Shown here piece after piece: positions 10,037 to 19,796 of a DNA stretch of 32,015 nucleotides (positions within the stretch are counted from its first letter, which is position 1; each line of letters begins with the position of its first letter). Location: positions 4,495,389 through 4,527,403 of the forward strand of contig BFEA01000009.1 in the NCBI GenBank assembly GCA_003427395.1, in the 5' to 3' direction. The position numbers and the translations under genes were made by a program. Origin of the DNA: Chara braunii. Its lineage: Eukaryota > Streptophyta > Charophyceae > Charales > Characeae. The notes beneath the pieces were generated by a model. That model saw nothing but the letters and a program-made list of their open reading frames with translations. It was not told the DNA's origin and searched no databases.

Positions 10037-10478
10037 CCATAAGTTTGGAGGGCCAAGTGCTATGTTTATTTTCGATTGCTTGAACGACAAGACAGATTCC
10101 CATAAGTTTGGGTGGTCTGGTTGCTTTGACTTGCGAGGGCTGACTGTGATTGACTTTTCAGGGACCAAGCATGTTCCATAAGTTTGGGTGGCTTGGTCGC
10201 CTTGTTTACTTTGTTTTTTTTTTCAATTTCTTTAGTTTCTGAACGAGGAGATCTAAGCATGTTCCATAAGTTTGGGTGGCTCAGTCTCTTCCTGCTTTAG
10301 CTTTGAGAGGAATAAACCAGGCTGAGGACCAAGACATGTTTCATAAGTTTGGGTGGTCTTGGTCCAACGTCTCGCACATGCTGGAACCGGAAGGTTTTAA
10401 CTTGGCTATATTGTATTATTACTTTATCTATGAACAGGCTAGTCAGACAGGGTTTCATAAGTTTAGGTGGTCTAACTA
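10037..10478. repeat. Six-copy hairpin family with constant loop and changing stems
   Basis: The core YCATAAGTTTGGGTG recurs at 10037, 10100, 10176, 10264, 10341 and 10455. In copies 2-6 a 20-21-nt loop sits between stems that differ in sequence but still pair: 10085-10093/10115-10123 (one mismatch), 10163-10170/10191-10198 (8 bp perfect), 10245-10258/10279-10291 (12 bp with one mismatch and one bulge), 10326-10335/10356-10365 (10 bp perfect) and 10440-10448/10470-10478 (8 of 9). The closing pair is always C-G. The first copy (10037) has lost a clear outer stem. Within the loop, CCA/TGG can pair around TAAGTT. Spacing is irregular (63 to 114 bases). No protein is encoded. The family and its role are unknown to me. 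Confidence 0.85.
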
Positions 10479-10499
10479 TAGCTTATCACCAACTGAAGA

Positions 10500-10905
10500 G
10501 ACTACTAATTAAGAATGAACTTGTGATACGAAGGGGCAGACTGAATCTTGAGCTAAAGATAATCGGTTCAATTATATGCTACCTCAAAAGACTAAGTGCA
10601 GACAATTATATAAAATTGGGATACTTAAACAGTTCAGGGCGACTAAGGTGACCTAGTCATATGCCCAAAGAAGAGAAAAGTTGTTGTGCCCTGTGTTTGT
10701 GTACTTACCTTTGTGGTTTGACCTGCATATAACTGAGTGCGACTACTGCTTAGTCTGAGTTTCAGTTTGATAGGTAGTTGCTTTAGTTGCTCGCCACGTG
10801 CTAGAGTCATAGAAGTTAGTTTTAATTTAGTGCATTTTCTGGGCTAAGTTTATTTTTACTTAGGTCAATTTATGTATTTTCTGGGATCTTTTATTATACT
10901 TGGTC
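10500..10905. other. Intergenic stretch, nothing recognised
   Basis: This AT-rich spacer lies between the hairpin family and the dimeric satellite. The open frame ending at 10651 runs out of the hairpin repeats and has no recognisable domain. Confidence 0.5.
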
Positions 10906-11415
10906 TTGTATAAATTTTGGTAAACCATTTTCTCTACGGGAAGCGCTGCCGAAATTTCTACAAAATCGAGGAGTTAGTCAGATTTTGTTTTTTCAAAGTT
11001 CAGTTCATCTGACTTTTATATATGACTTAGTAAAAATCTAGAAAGTCTTTGGTTCTAAAGTGAGTGTTGCCCAAATTTTTGCTAATTAAGGGAGTTAGAC
11101 AAAACTGGACCTTGAGGACTCAAAATTCTGAACTTGGCTTTGTATGAATTTTGGTAAGCTACTTTCTCTACGGGAAGCGCTGCCGAAATTTCTGCAAATC
11201 CAAGGAGTTAGTTAAAATTTGACTTTTAAAATTTTAACTTGTCTGATTTTTATATATATGGCTTAGTAAAAATCTGGGAAGTCTCCTTTTCTAAAGGGAG
11301 TGTTGCCCAAATTTTTGCAAGGTTGGAAATTATTTTTGTTTCCATATGTAGGCTGATATAAATTTTGGAAAGACATTTTTCCTAAGGGAAGCGCTGCCGA
11401 AATTTTCTTAGTTTA
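10905..11415. repeat. Dimeric satellite-like array, A-B-A-B-A
   Basis: A-type monomers begin near 10912, 11146 and 11360 with (A/G)AATTTTGG and contain GGGAAGCGCTGCCGAAATTT. B-type monomers begin near 11032 and 11268 with AAAAATCT and contain the related GTGTTGCCCAAATTT. Monomer length is about 118 bp, and A and B alternate with a dimer period of about 235 bp. A-type monomers can pair their AAATTTTGG start with the CCGAAATTT end. No coding content is seen. Confidence 0.75.
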
Positions 11416-11618
11416 GAGGAGATAGATTATATTTTGACAGGTGGCGACCTCGGCGATCCACTCTGTATGGGGGAGATTCTGTCATAGGTCTACCTTTCTT
11501 TGGACACTGGCTTAGAGATAGACATAGGCTTGACTATTAGGATAATCTTGAGTGAGTACGTGTGATGAAAATTTGATCTCCATACATTGACGGTTTAGCT
11601 TGGACGTTGACCTGTCGT

Positions 11619-11711
11619 ATAATACAAGTATTATTTGGACATTCGATCCAGGATTTGGACTAGCTTCAGCTTAATCCTACGAGGATCATTTTCTGTTATC
11701 ATTGATAACAG
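11619..11711. repeat. Hairpin cluster upstream of repeat A copy 2
   Basis: Two perfect hairpins are present: 11619-11634 (ATAATAC-AA-GTATTAT) and 11693-11711 (CTGTTATC-ATT-GATAACAG). Between them, near 11673-11686, is the small hairpin ATCCT-ACG-AGGAT. Hairpins also precede the other two repeat A copies. Confidence 0.65.
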
Positions 11712-11841
11712 GTCGCTTGGTTGATCGCCGACTTGTCGACTCACGACACAACTCTGCTTACACCTGTACCTCAACTTGATTGCCTCAGCCCTGAGATTTT
11801 GATATGTTTTTTGAGGATTTTAGCCGAGCTTCTTTTAATGG

Positions 11842-12554
11842 TCGAGGTCGAGCGGCAACGGCGAATATCAAAGTAGCACAAGGGGGCCGAGGGGTCGAGG
11901 GTCCGGCGGGGCTATCCCCCTTGGTTTTGTCGTTGGCGGCGTCCGATCGGTGGTGACACCTTCTAAGTAATTCTTTTAGCGCCATATTCCTAATAATTTT
12001 TGTTATGCTCCGGCGTCCTTTGACTTGGACGCAACGTTGGATTTAGAGGTCGTCACGGCAGTCGAGGACCTTGAGCACGCGCCTCTTTTAGTAAGTCTGT
12101 TTCGATTCCGCGGGTTCAGGATGCTGGCGAAAGTCCGCTATTGCGCCCTAGCAGGGAAAACTACGACGCGGTCAAGGTCTGAGTCGCAATTGCACCTGAT
12201 GCGTAGTATCAACGAGGTTGCCTGAAATGCGGCAGCAAACTGTTTTCGCGGCTGCGCCAAAGTTATCCTTTTGCAGTATTTCGGGGATCCCCATGGCAGC
12301 CACATCCGTGTTCGAGCCCCCCCCCCCCAATGAGGTAACTTGTGGGAACCGCGCCCACCAGCAGGTGTGGCACCTGGTATAATAGGTGGGCGGTACCGGC
12401 CAGAGGGGGTCAGACGGTAACATCGGTACCAGACTTCTCCGATGGGCCAGTCACTGTGCCTCCCCTCCGGCCCCCTTCCCTGTGGGCACCAGTGGGTGAC
12501 GGGCATGGGCTCAGTCGGGCAGCAGCGGGTGGTCGAGGGCAGAGTAGGTAGCTC
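11842..12554. repeat. Repeat A, copy 2
   Basis: This is about 713 bp of high similarity to 19797-20493. It contains a homopolymeric C run (about 12317-12328), then a nested inverted repeat at 12352-12392: outer stem CGCCCACC/GGTGGGCG and inner stem AGCAGGTG/CACCTGGT with one mismatch. A short plus-strand frame of about 60 codons (from 12025) is shared with copy 3 but has no recognisable domain. Unlike copy 3, this copy continues past GTAGGTAGCTC into other sequence rather than into pol. It could be part of a long retroelement untranslated region or LTR. Confidence 0.8.
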
Positions 12555-12931
12555 GACGGGGATACGCCCACCGAAGGGAGGTGACAGCTCCCGTAAGGTG
12601 GAGGTAAGTCGTGCCTCGCGTTAGCCCTATCATGTTGTAGGGGCTCGCGGGAGGTATGGCTGGCTCACTCGGCCGGAGCGGTCTGTGGAAGCTCCATGTA
12701 CACTCGCGAGGAGGATACAAACCAACTCCTGCGTGACGTGACTGGGAGGATCCCGCGCTGCCTTGTGCGGTGGTGGACCGATGTGCTCGACTGGTGACAC
12801 CGTTGCCGGGGATAACGGTTGCCTGCCGTTGCCCCTGGTGGAACGACATCCGGGTATGGGATCCAGGGATTGTGAGAACTAGGCAAAATGAGAAGTTTCC
12901 TTTGGATTTTATGATTAATCGATTGATGGCA
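12555..12931. other. Continuation of repeat A copy 2 flank, no gene recognised
   Basis: Sequence continues without a known domain. Overlapping frames on both strands give no recognisable protein. Confidence 0.4.
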
Positions 12932-14107
12932 TTGGATAGAGGGCAAGTGAGAGTTGATTATGTGAGATGGGTGTGGCTAGTGCAGTAACGATGGTTCAGG
13001 AAGGATAGACGTTTTGACTATGTGATCAAGTACTTTGACTAGCCTGGCGGTAGGTGGAAATTGATACCCCTGCCTGACCTTAAAAGTTGGTAGGTTTTGG
13101 ACGATGCCTCGGATGACTGATATGGCTAAGGGGAGATGAGGGGGTATCAACACGCTGAGAGTGAGGGTTGTGGGAGTTGGCCTTGTAAGGGAGCCTATTA
13201 TGTTAGAAGTCATCGAAAGGCTTCGAGGAAAGTTGGGCTAAGAAGGCCAAAAGACTTTTGAATCTGAATATGGGATCCTTGAATCTGGGTTCTAAGCGGT
13301 TATTTGGTTTATATAGCCATAAAAGTGTGAGGTTTGCCACGCGCAAGGTGTTCAAGTTGGGCATATAAAGCAGTGGATGGGTGTAGTGAGCACCGCACTA
13401 TGACCTCAATAGAAAGGACTACGGGAAGTAGTAGATTTGCACGACACTCTTGTTGATTAAGCAAGGTATCTGATCCTAGGGGCAGTCGGAGTAACAGTGA
13501 AGGAGCTAACACTTAGACGTTTGGATAGAGGGCAAGTGAGAGTTGATTATGTGAGATGGGTGTGGCTAGTACAGTAACGATGGCACAGGAAGGATAGACC
13601 TTTTGACTATGTGATCAAGTACTTTGACTAACCTGGCGGTAGGTGGAAATTGATACCCCCACCTGACCTTAAAATTTGGTAGGTTTTGGACGATGTCTCG
13701 GATGGTTGATATGGCTAAGGGGAGATGAAGGGGTATCAACACGCTGAGTGTGAGGGTTGTGGGAGTTGGCCTTGTAAGGGAGCCTATTATGTTAGAAGTC
13801 ATCGAAAGGCTTCGAGGAAAGTTGGGCTAAGAAGGCCAAAATGATTTTGAATCTGAATATGGGATCCTTGAGTCTGGGTTCTAAGCGTTTATTTGGTTTA
13901 TATAGCCATGAAAGTGTGAGGTCTGCCACGCGCAAGGTGTTCAATTTGGGCACATAAAGCAGTGGATGGGTGTAGTGAGCACCGCACTATGACCTCAATA
14001 GAAAGGACTACGGAAAGTAGTAGATTTGCACGACACCCTTGTTGATTAAGGAGGGTATCTGATCCTAGGGGCAGTCGGAGTAACAGTGAAGGAGCTAACA
14101 CTCAGAC
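12932..14107. repeat. Direct tandem duplication, 589-bp unit
   Basis: The unit starting TTGGATAGAGGGCAAG at 12932 recurs at 13521. Copies 12932-13520 and 13521-14107 differ by scattered substitutions only. The first 16 bases of the unit follow an open stretch at 12870-12988 that exists once, so the duplication junction is at about 13520/13521. Two minus-strand frames of 78 and 67 codons are preserved in both copies, but scattered replacement changes and the lack of motifs argue against coding. Confidence 0.9.
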
Positions 14108-15050
14108 TATTTTGCTTACCTTTGATGGGGCAATGGGTAGTAATTGTTGTTAGACCTTCGCTTGAACCTTTCCTAGGTTTGGACCATCCACTTGAATCTA
14201 TGAGTTGGAACTAAGGACTTGAGACTAACCGTCTGAGGGCATTTCTATTTGAGTTATATGTTGAACTCAGTCCTATATACCAGATACTGTCTAAGTAAGC
14301 TTGCCTAACGTCTCATTGTGTGAGGCTATGTGCTTGATGATTATATTCCTTTGATAATTATCATTGTCAGAAATATTTACATGGGCCATGTATCTAGAGT
14401 ATGTATTTGAACTATTCAGTCTGCAATGATTTTTATGCGTGTCTCAAATCCAATTATCGATTTATGGCTGTCTATTAAGGTTTATGTGTTTGGATTGCTC
14501 CTCAAAGAGGGGGTAGAGATATTATGCAGAATCCACGTCTGATGCGGATTCAGAGGTGAATGGAGTGACCACCTCTTGAGATAAGTACTTCTCAGGAAAT
14601 GGTCAATGTATAAGGTCTGCCCTAAGGAAGGTTGCAATCTTATGTTATTGTTCTCTTAAGAGATGACTTTGAATAAGTTATAATCTTGTCTTGTAGGTAG
14701 TAGTGAGACCCACGTCGGAACTATGTTTCTCATCCATAGTGGGGTGTTGTTGTTGTATCCTTGGTGCTAAAATAACTACACTACTACCGAAAAGGAGGAA
14801 AGTTTTTGGGTCTTGTTAGACTATTGGTCTATGAGGAAAGCGGCTACTACATGCCACAGAAAGGCAGGGGGTGAATCCCCAACTATTTTTGTGACAAGTG
14901 GTTCCCCAGCGCAAGACGGGACTGTACACCCCGAAGCGTGTATGGTGAGGTTGCTTTCCTTGTCGACAAGGAACGAATGCTAGAATCGGAGGGAGCAGCA
15001 GTGAGGCTTCACCCTTGAGTGAGACTCGGGGATTTAAAATGCTATCCTTT
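14108..15050. other. Intergenic stretch, nothing recognised
   Basis: No open frame or known repeat is convincing. An imperfect 10-bp hairpin lies near 14335-14364. Confidence 0.45.
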
Positions 15051-15505
15051 CTGAAAAACTACGTTGCATAGAGTACACGTACGGGGGCTTCCCGTACAAA
15101 CCGTACAAGTTATTTATGTACGGGATCTGTACGAGAACTTGTACGTCTTGTACGTCCCCGTACGAAAAANNNNNNNNNNNNNNNNNNNNNNNNNNNNNNN
15201 NNNNNNNNNNNNNNNNNNNNNNNNNNNNNNNNNNNNNNNNNNNNNNNNNNNNNNNNNNNNNNNNNNNNNNNNNNNNNNNNNNNNNNNNNNNNNNNNNNNN
15301 NNNNNNNNNNNNNNNNNNNNNNNNNNNNNNNNNNNNNNNNNNNNNNNNNNNNNNNNNNNNNNNNNNNNNNNNNNNNNNNNNNNNNNNNNNNNNNAAAAAA
15401 AAAAAAAAAAAAAAAAGCCTCGTACGGGGCCCCTAGCTTACAAGTACAAGAGTACGAGTCCGTACTCGTACGAGAGTGCGTACAAATGGCAACGTAGCTG
15501 AAAAG
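15051..15505. mobile_element. Foldback/MITE-like element with candidate 8-bp target duplication
   Basis: Perfect 9-bp terminal inverted repeats CTACGTTGC (15059-15067) and GCAACGTAG (15489-15497) are followed inward by further partly matching sequence rich in GTAC. The flanks are CTGAAAAA (15051-15058) and CTGAAAAG (15498-15505), 7 of 8 identical, as expected for a hAT-type target duplication. Both arms are packed with CGTAC/GTACG palindromes. The centre is an A-run on each side of an assembly gap. No transposase is visible, so it would be non-autonomous. The hAT assignment rests only on the 8-bp duplication length. Confidence 0.6.
15170..15394. other. Assembly gap of 225 undetermined bases
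   Basis: This is a run of N between A-rich edges. Reading frames crossing it are meaningless. The palindrome-rich flanks probably caused the break. Confidence 0.99.
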
Positions 15506-15744
15506 GATTACACTGCCCCTCACCACAGTATACTTCTGTCAAAGCTGGGGAGTAAAGTGTGGTACTCTCGCAAGAATTATGTCGGAGAGTGCTAACTGTT
15601 GACAATCATATCCCTAATTATGTTGTACCTATCGTATGTTATGCATGTTGACATAGGCCTGTCGTATGAGATATTTATGTTTTGAGTAACTGACTAGTGT
15701 GTGTATGATGTGTTTGATTACTATGAGTGTTTGTTGTCAGTACT

Positions 15745-15828
15745 ATGGTAATATATCGTTTCCCATGAGTGTTATAATTGTGAAATTTTGATATCTGTTA
15801 ATGCAATATTATTGTGATATATTACCAT
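15745..15828. repeat. 84-bp inverted-repeat element, 13-bp perfect arms
   Basis: ATGGTAATATATC (15745-15757) is the exact reverse complement of 15816-15828. The 58-base interior is AT-rich. It could be a very small MITE or a stable hairpin; a clear target duplication is not seen. Confidence 0.7.
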
Positions 15829-15975
15829 TATTATTTTTCACTAAGTTGGGTGGTCGTAAACACTAGAAAGGATGAATTTTAGTGAAAGATGATATGAAGT
15901 TAAGGCTTCAGGGGTAGGGATATAGTAACGTGATTGTCAGTGGTAACGGAAGGCGCATGCTAGGCGTTTTCTGTG

Positions 15976-16659
15976 ATGGGCAGAACCCAGACCAGAGCGA
16001 AGGCAACTCAGGATGCCTTATGCAAAGGAAGATCCTAATATGGTCTTGCCTGTTAAAAGGGAACATGGACTCGAGGTATCCTTGACAAGGAGAGTCGAGG
16101 GAGGAGAGTATATCTCTTCTTGGTGGGGCACATTGATGGACGTGGGTATTTTCGCTTGGATCGAGTCCGGCTTTAATGATGATGAAGATTGTGCGATCGT
16201 AAGGGTAACCCTGTACGCATCTTCCTCATTCTGGGCCAAGCATGGGCTCGAGTTGACACTTGGACGCGGGAGCATGCTTGCGAGGCCGTTAAGAATAGCT
16301 GAGGGAGCTGCGACAAAATGGACAAGAAGAAGGGTCCATGAAGGGGAAGAGCGAGTGACGACCCATGTAGAAGTCAAGCGTGCCGATGAATTTGGGTTTC
16401 CTTCTGCCCCATTGTGAGTCGTCCTGCCTGAATTTCTGGTAGAGAAGTGTTTCGGGGGACAAGAAAGGGTAGAGGCCGCAGCAGAAGCCGCTTTGAGGAC
16501 GCGCGAATGGGGGTATGGGCGTTTTACGTGCGAACTGATATATGGCCTGTACCTGGACCAAAGGTTTTTACCCCATAGTCAAGGACTAAGGAACATGATC
16601 AATATTGTGGATGCCTATGCGAACTCCCATGATCCATATGACAAGGTTGTAGATTGAAA
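15976..16659 (+). pseudogene. Decayed reading frame of unknown family
   Basis: A frame from 16013 runs 134 codons to a TGA at 16415-16417. The same frame then stays open for another 80 codons to a TGA at 16657-16659, so one stop interrupts about 215 codons. Just upstream, an ATG at 15976 opens MGRTQTRAKATQDA in another frame, a basic, polar start of a kind often seen in retroelement gag proteins. The downstream part (LPEFLVEKCFGGQERVEAAA...) looks like ordinary soluble protein. I do not recognise the family. A gag relic with a frameshift and a stop is one possibility; chance is another. Confidence 0.35.
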
Positions 16660-19260
16660 TGATGTCTGGGTAGTAGCAGGGCGATAGAGGATGTCCTTGT
16701 GATTTGCCGAAGTGCTTCTCTCATGAGCTTGTGTATATACGTGTACATGGGAGCCAATGTAGAAGGCTAATTGATTGTGTGATTCCAACCCTGTATTTTA
16801 GTTTACAGGATCTTGACTATATACAAAACGGGTTGGAAAAGGTGTATATATGCCTTTAGTACATTGTGTGTATATGTTAGATCATAAGAGGCCTCAGGCA
16901 AAAATGGATAAGCAGGTCTTCAGGCTTTGGCATCTATTTAGAGGTAGACTAGTTAGAGCAGGAGAATGAGCCTCGCGTATGTATGAGTCACTGGGGGTAA
17001 GAAACGAATGAGGGAATGGGTTGTGATATGGACTTGAGTACATCATGAGGTCATGTGAGGATGAGATCTTATTAGGAGGACTGAGTTGGTTTTGATTGTG
17101 ACAATTATCCTTCTTTAAGACATATACCCTCTACGATTCAAGATGAGTTGATTGTGTTTTAAGGGCTGAGTTTATTTTTAACCATATCACCTTGAGTTGT
17201 GAAAGGGTACGCGCCCATACGTTATATATAGGAGCTGCTCTAAATTGAGTAGGTCCTGAGTTATGGTTTCAGGATGCTATGACCTCGAGAGTTAGTGTGC
17301 TAAACCTCTTGCTATGCGAATTGTGCTGAGATATGAGAGAGGAGTATGTACGACACTTTGATTCGAGACTGCTGTAAGCTTATGATTGATTGAGGCGTGA
17401 TGGACCTTGTGTTACGGGTTGGATATTTGGATATGTCTTGGGTTACTTGGATCCCTCCAATTTAAGGGGTGCGATTACGCCCTGTCTAGAGCTGTTTCAG
17501 TTTAGCTCTGACTAAGGAGGCTATGATTTTTTTGGACGATGCTGGACCACTGGCGCCAGTTTGAGTTGAGATTGTTCGACTCTATGTGTATATATGTGAT
17601 TCAAGACTATGACTCTTTGGGTTGAGTTGGGATATTATACCCCTGTGTATATATTGAGTTGAGATTTTATTTGAGTCTATTCTTTATATATGGCGATCAC
17701 AATCACTCTCACATGTGTGGTTTTATCCTGATGTATGATGGTTTTGTGTGAGAGATGTGTGGGACACATCTCATGTGTCTTGTATTGTGTGAATGTGAAT
17801 GTAGTCTACTCTTTGGTATACTCGTGCGATCTGCCTACGGGCAGGTGAAAGGGCCGAGTATAAGGAGAGGTAGTACAGTTGTTTTGTGGCAGAAGTGTGA
17901 GTATCCTAAGGGATTTTGCAAGTCTATGAGACTCGAATGCTTGCCATGCCGAATGTTTTATGGTTGAGTTGTGAAGAGGACCCATAAGTTGGTCTCTCAG
18001 TTTGAGTTGTTTTATGGTTGAGACCCCTTCAGATTAAGGAAGGTGAAAATGTTGGTTATTGGAAGACTCATCTTCAAACAGCAGGTGTTTTAAAAAGGGT
18101 CGCGGGATAGCTCATCCCAGAAAGAGAGGGATGGCTGGGAGACCTATTGAGAAAGACCTCCTTCGTGTGAAAAGTGATTAATAGATTTAAGGGCATGGTA
18201 AGCAAAGTTTGAGTTGATAAAGTCTGACGAGAAGGACCAGAAAGATTGTTTTGAATGGAATTGAGCGTGTCGTAAATCAGTGCAATCGGTAGAAGTCATT
18301 GGGATGTGTGGTTTGCTGTCTCTGATCAAGTTAGGGGGTCATTACCATGTGAACCTGATGGTGATTTCTGTTTATGATTGTGAGAAGGGTGTCGTGCTCT
18401 CTATGTTGTCCCATAGGGAACTGGTAAACGCCTTTATGTGAGACATACCCTTGCGTAGTCCCGCAGTGGGCCTGTGGTGTGTTACGACACACCGCCTGGA
18501 CACTTGTGCTAATCCTGGGGCATTTTGAGGAAGACCAAGCTAAACGGTAAAGGTTAACACCTCTAGGGCGCAACCCCTAGTGGATGGCTGCGTGTCAGCA
18601 CAACCTGGCAGCGGACCCTCGTCTACCAAAGGGGTAAGAGTTTAAGGGTTTATGCACGCCTCAGGGAATTACTCCGATGAGATGGCGAGGGATACGAGTC
18701 GAGTCTGTTTGGTAGTCCTGGTTGAATGCTTATCAGGAGGAAACCTATCGTTACGTAACCAGCGAAGGGTACTGCCGCTAAGGAAACAATGCGCTAGGCC
18801 GTAGATCTGGCTCGATTAACCAGACTATGGTGGGCCAGGATGGAGAACTTGCATTTTTGTACTAGACTGCAGAAAGAGTTGAGATGAAATTTAAGTGTAT
18901 ATATGCTTATGTGTTTGATTTGAGGATTTTGGGAAGAAGGCGAGAGTGCCTTCTGAGGTCTCATTTAAGGTCCGCGTCCCTGGTGATGGCTCTGCTTACG
19001 AGGAAGAGTCTAACCGGGACACTCAACGAGAAGCCGACGCTTGTCTAGGACAAAGGAGAGAGGACGGTTTGAGAGGGCCTTTGTAACTTATGCCGTAGTA
19101 TTGACGCGTAATACACCGGCGTCCTAATGTCAGGACAATGGAGACCCAGGTTGAAACCCTGGCGGCATATAGTTGTGTGGGCACAGATTGTTGAAGGCCT
19201 CTAATCTGAGTCTGTCGGCTAACCGGATTGGTTCCTTTTCTCGTCAGCATTTGGAGTTGT
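16660..19260. other. Long non-coding stretch with scattered hairpins
   Basis: No gene was recognised in 2.6 kb. The motif GTGTATATATG or close variants recurs (about 16732, 16840, 16866, 17585, 17643, 18895). Perfect hairpins include 17752-17772 (GAGATGTGT/ACACATCTC), 18476-18493 (GGTGTGT-TACG-ACACACC), and 7-bp stem AGAAGGC/GCCTTCT near 18924-18943. A CCATAAGTT hairpin near 17975-17998 recalls the loop of the 10-kb family. Confidence 0.5.
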
Positions 19261-19289
19261 GAATGAATTGGTAGCTTTTTGATCCTGCG

Positions 19290-19552
19290 AAGCGACGGGG
19301 ACGTCGCTTAATATGGTCCGGTAAGCTGTTGGGGCGAATACCCTTACAAGGGTATCCGCCCTGGTTTTTGCAAGTGACAGAGAAATAGGTTTGGTTTAAG
19401 ATTTAGGTATACCATGCGATGCGCGACTGTGCCTGTGGTTTACGTTGGCTGGATGGTTGACTAGAGTAGAGAGTGCGCGGGCGTGCAGATTTGAGGCGCA
19501 TGTGATCTTTTCTTTTTGATTGATGATTGTGAAAGTCGGCGTAGTCGCCGAC
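19290..19552. repeat. Hairpin cluster upstream of repeat A copy 3
   Basis: There are three strong hairpins: 19290-19309 (AAGCGACG-GGGA-CGTCGCTT), 19332-19361 (a 30-nt palindrome with one mismatch, sharing its 18-nt core with 2235-2252), and 19535-19552 (GTCGGCG-TAGT-CGCCGAC). Confidence 0.7.
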
Positions 19553-19796
19553 CAAATTTTCATTTTTCTGATTAAGCTATGATTAAAAGTATTTTGTTTT
19601 TTGATTCATGCACTTGCCTGTGACCCGTGCGTACGCGCGGAGGACGACGTCGACAACAATGTGGTCCTGAAAATGTTTTTGTAGGTCTGAGCGTTGCGCA
19701 GTATCAGTTTATTTAGGTGTTCGAAGGCGTTACACCAAGCCTTGGGCCTAACACTAGTGATTACAACGTCCGACTTTCATCAAGGAGATTTAAGGA

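Noticed and set aside
10037-10478. CRISPR-like array of repeats and spacers
   Set aside because: The repeated core is short and irregularly spaced, the flanks pair with each other rather than being independent spacers, and the context is eukaryotic with no cas genes.
10912-11368. Sm-binding-site-like AAATTTTGG suggesting snRNA genes
   Set aside because: The string is part of each satellite A-monomer; no snRNA domain or promoter elements accompany it.
12977-14101. Minus-strand frames of 78 and 67 codons present twice
   Set aside because: They are conserved only because the 589-bp DNA unit is duplicated; differences include replacement changes and no motif is recognisable.
15064-15526. Open frames across the gap
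   Set aside because: They are mostly undetermined bases and A-runs.
19150-19175. tRNA-like B-box near a GGTTGAAACC string
   Set aside because: It lacks the conserved C of GGTTCGA, and no A-box or cloverleaf could be drawn. A similar string near 25871 (GGTTCGAATTG) fails the same test.
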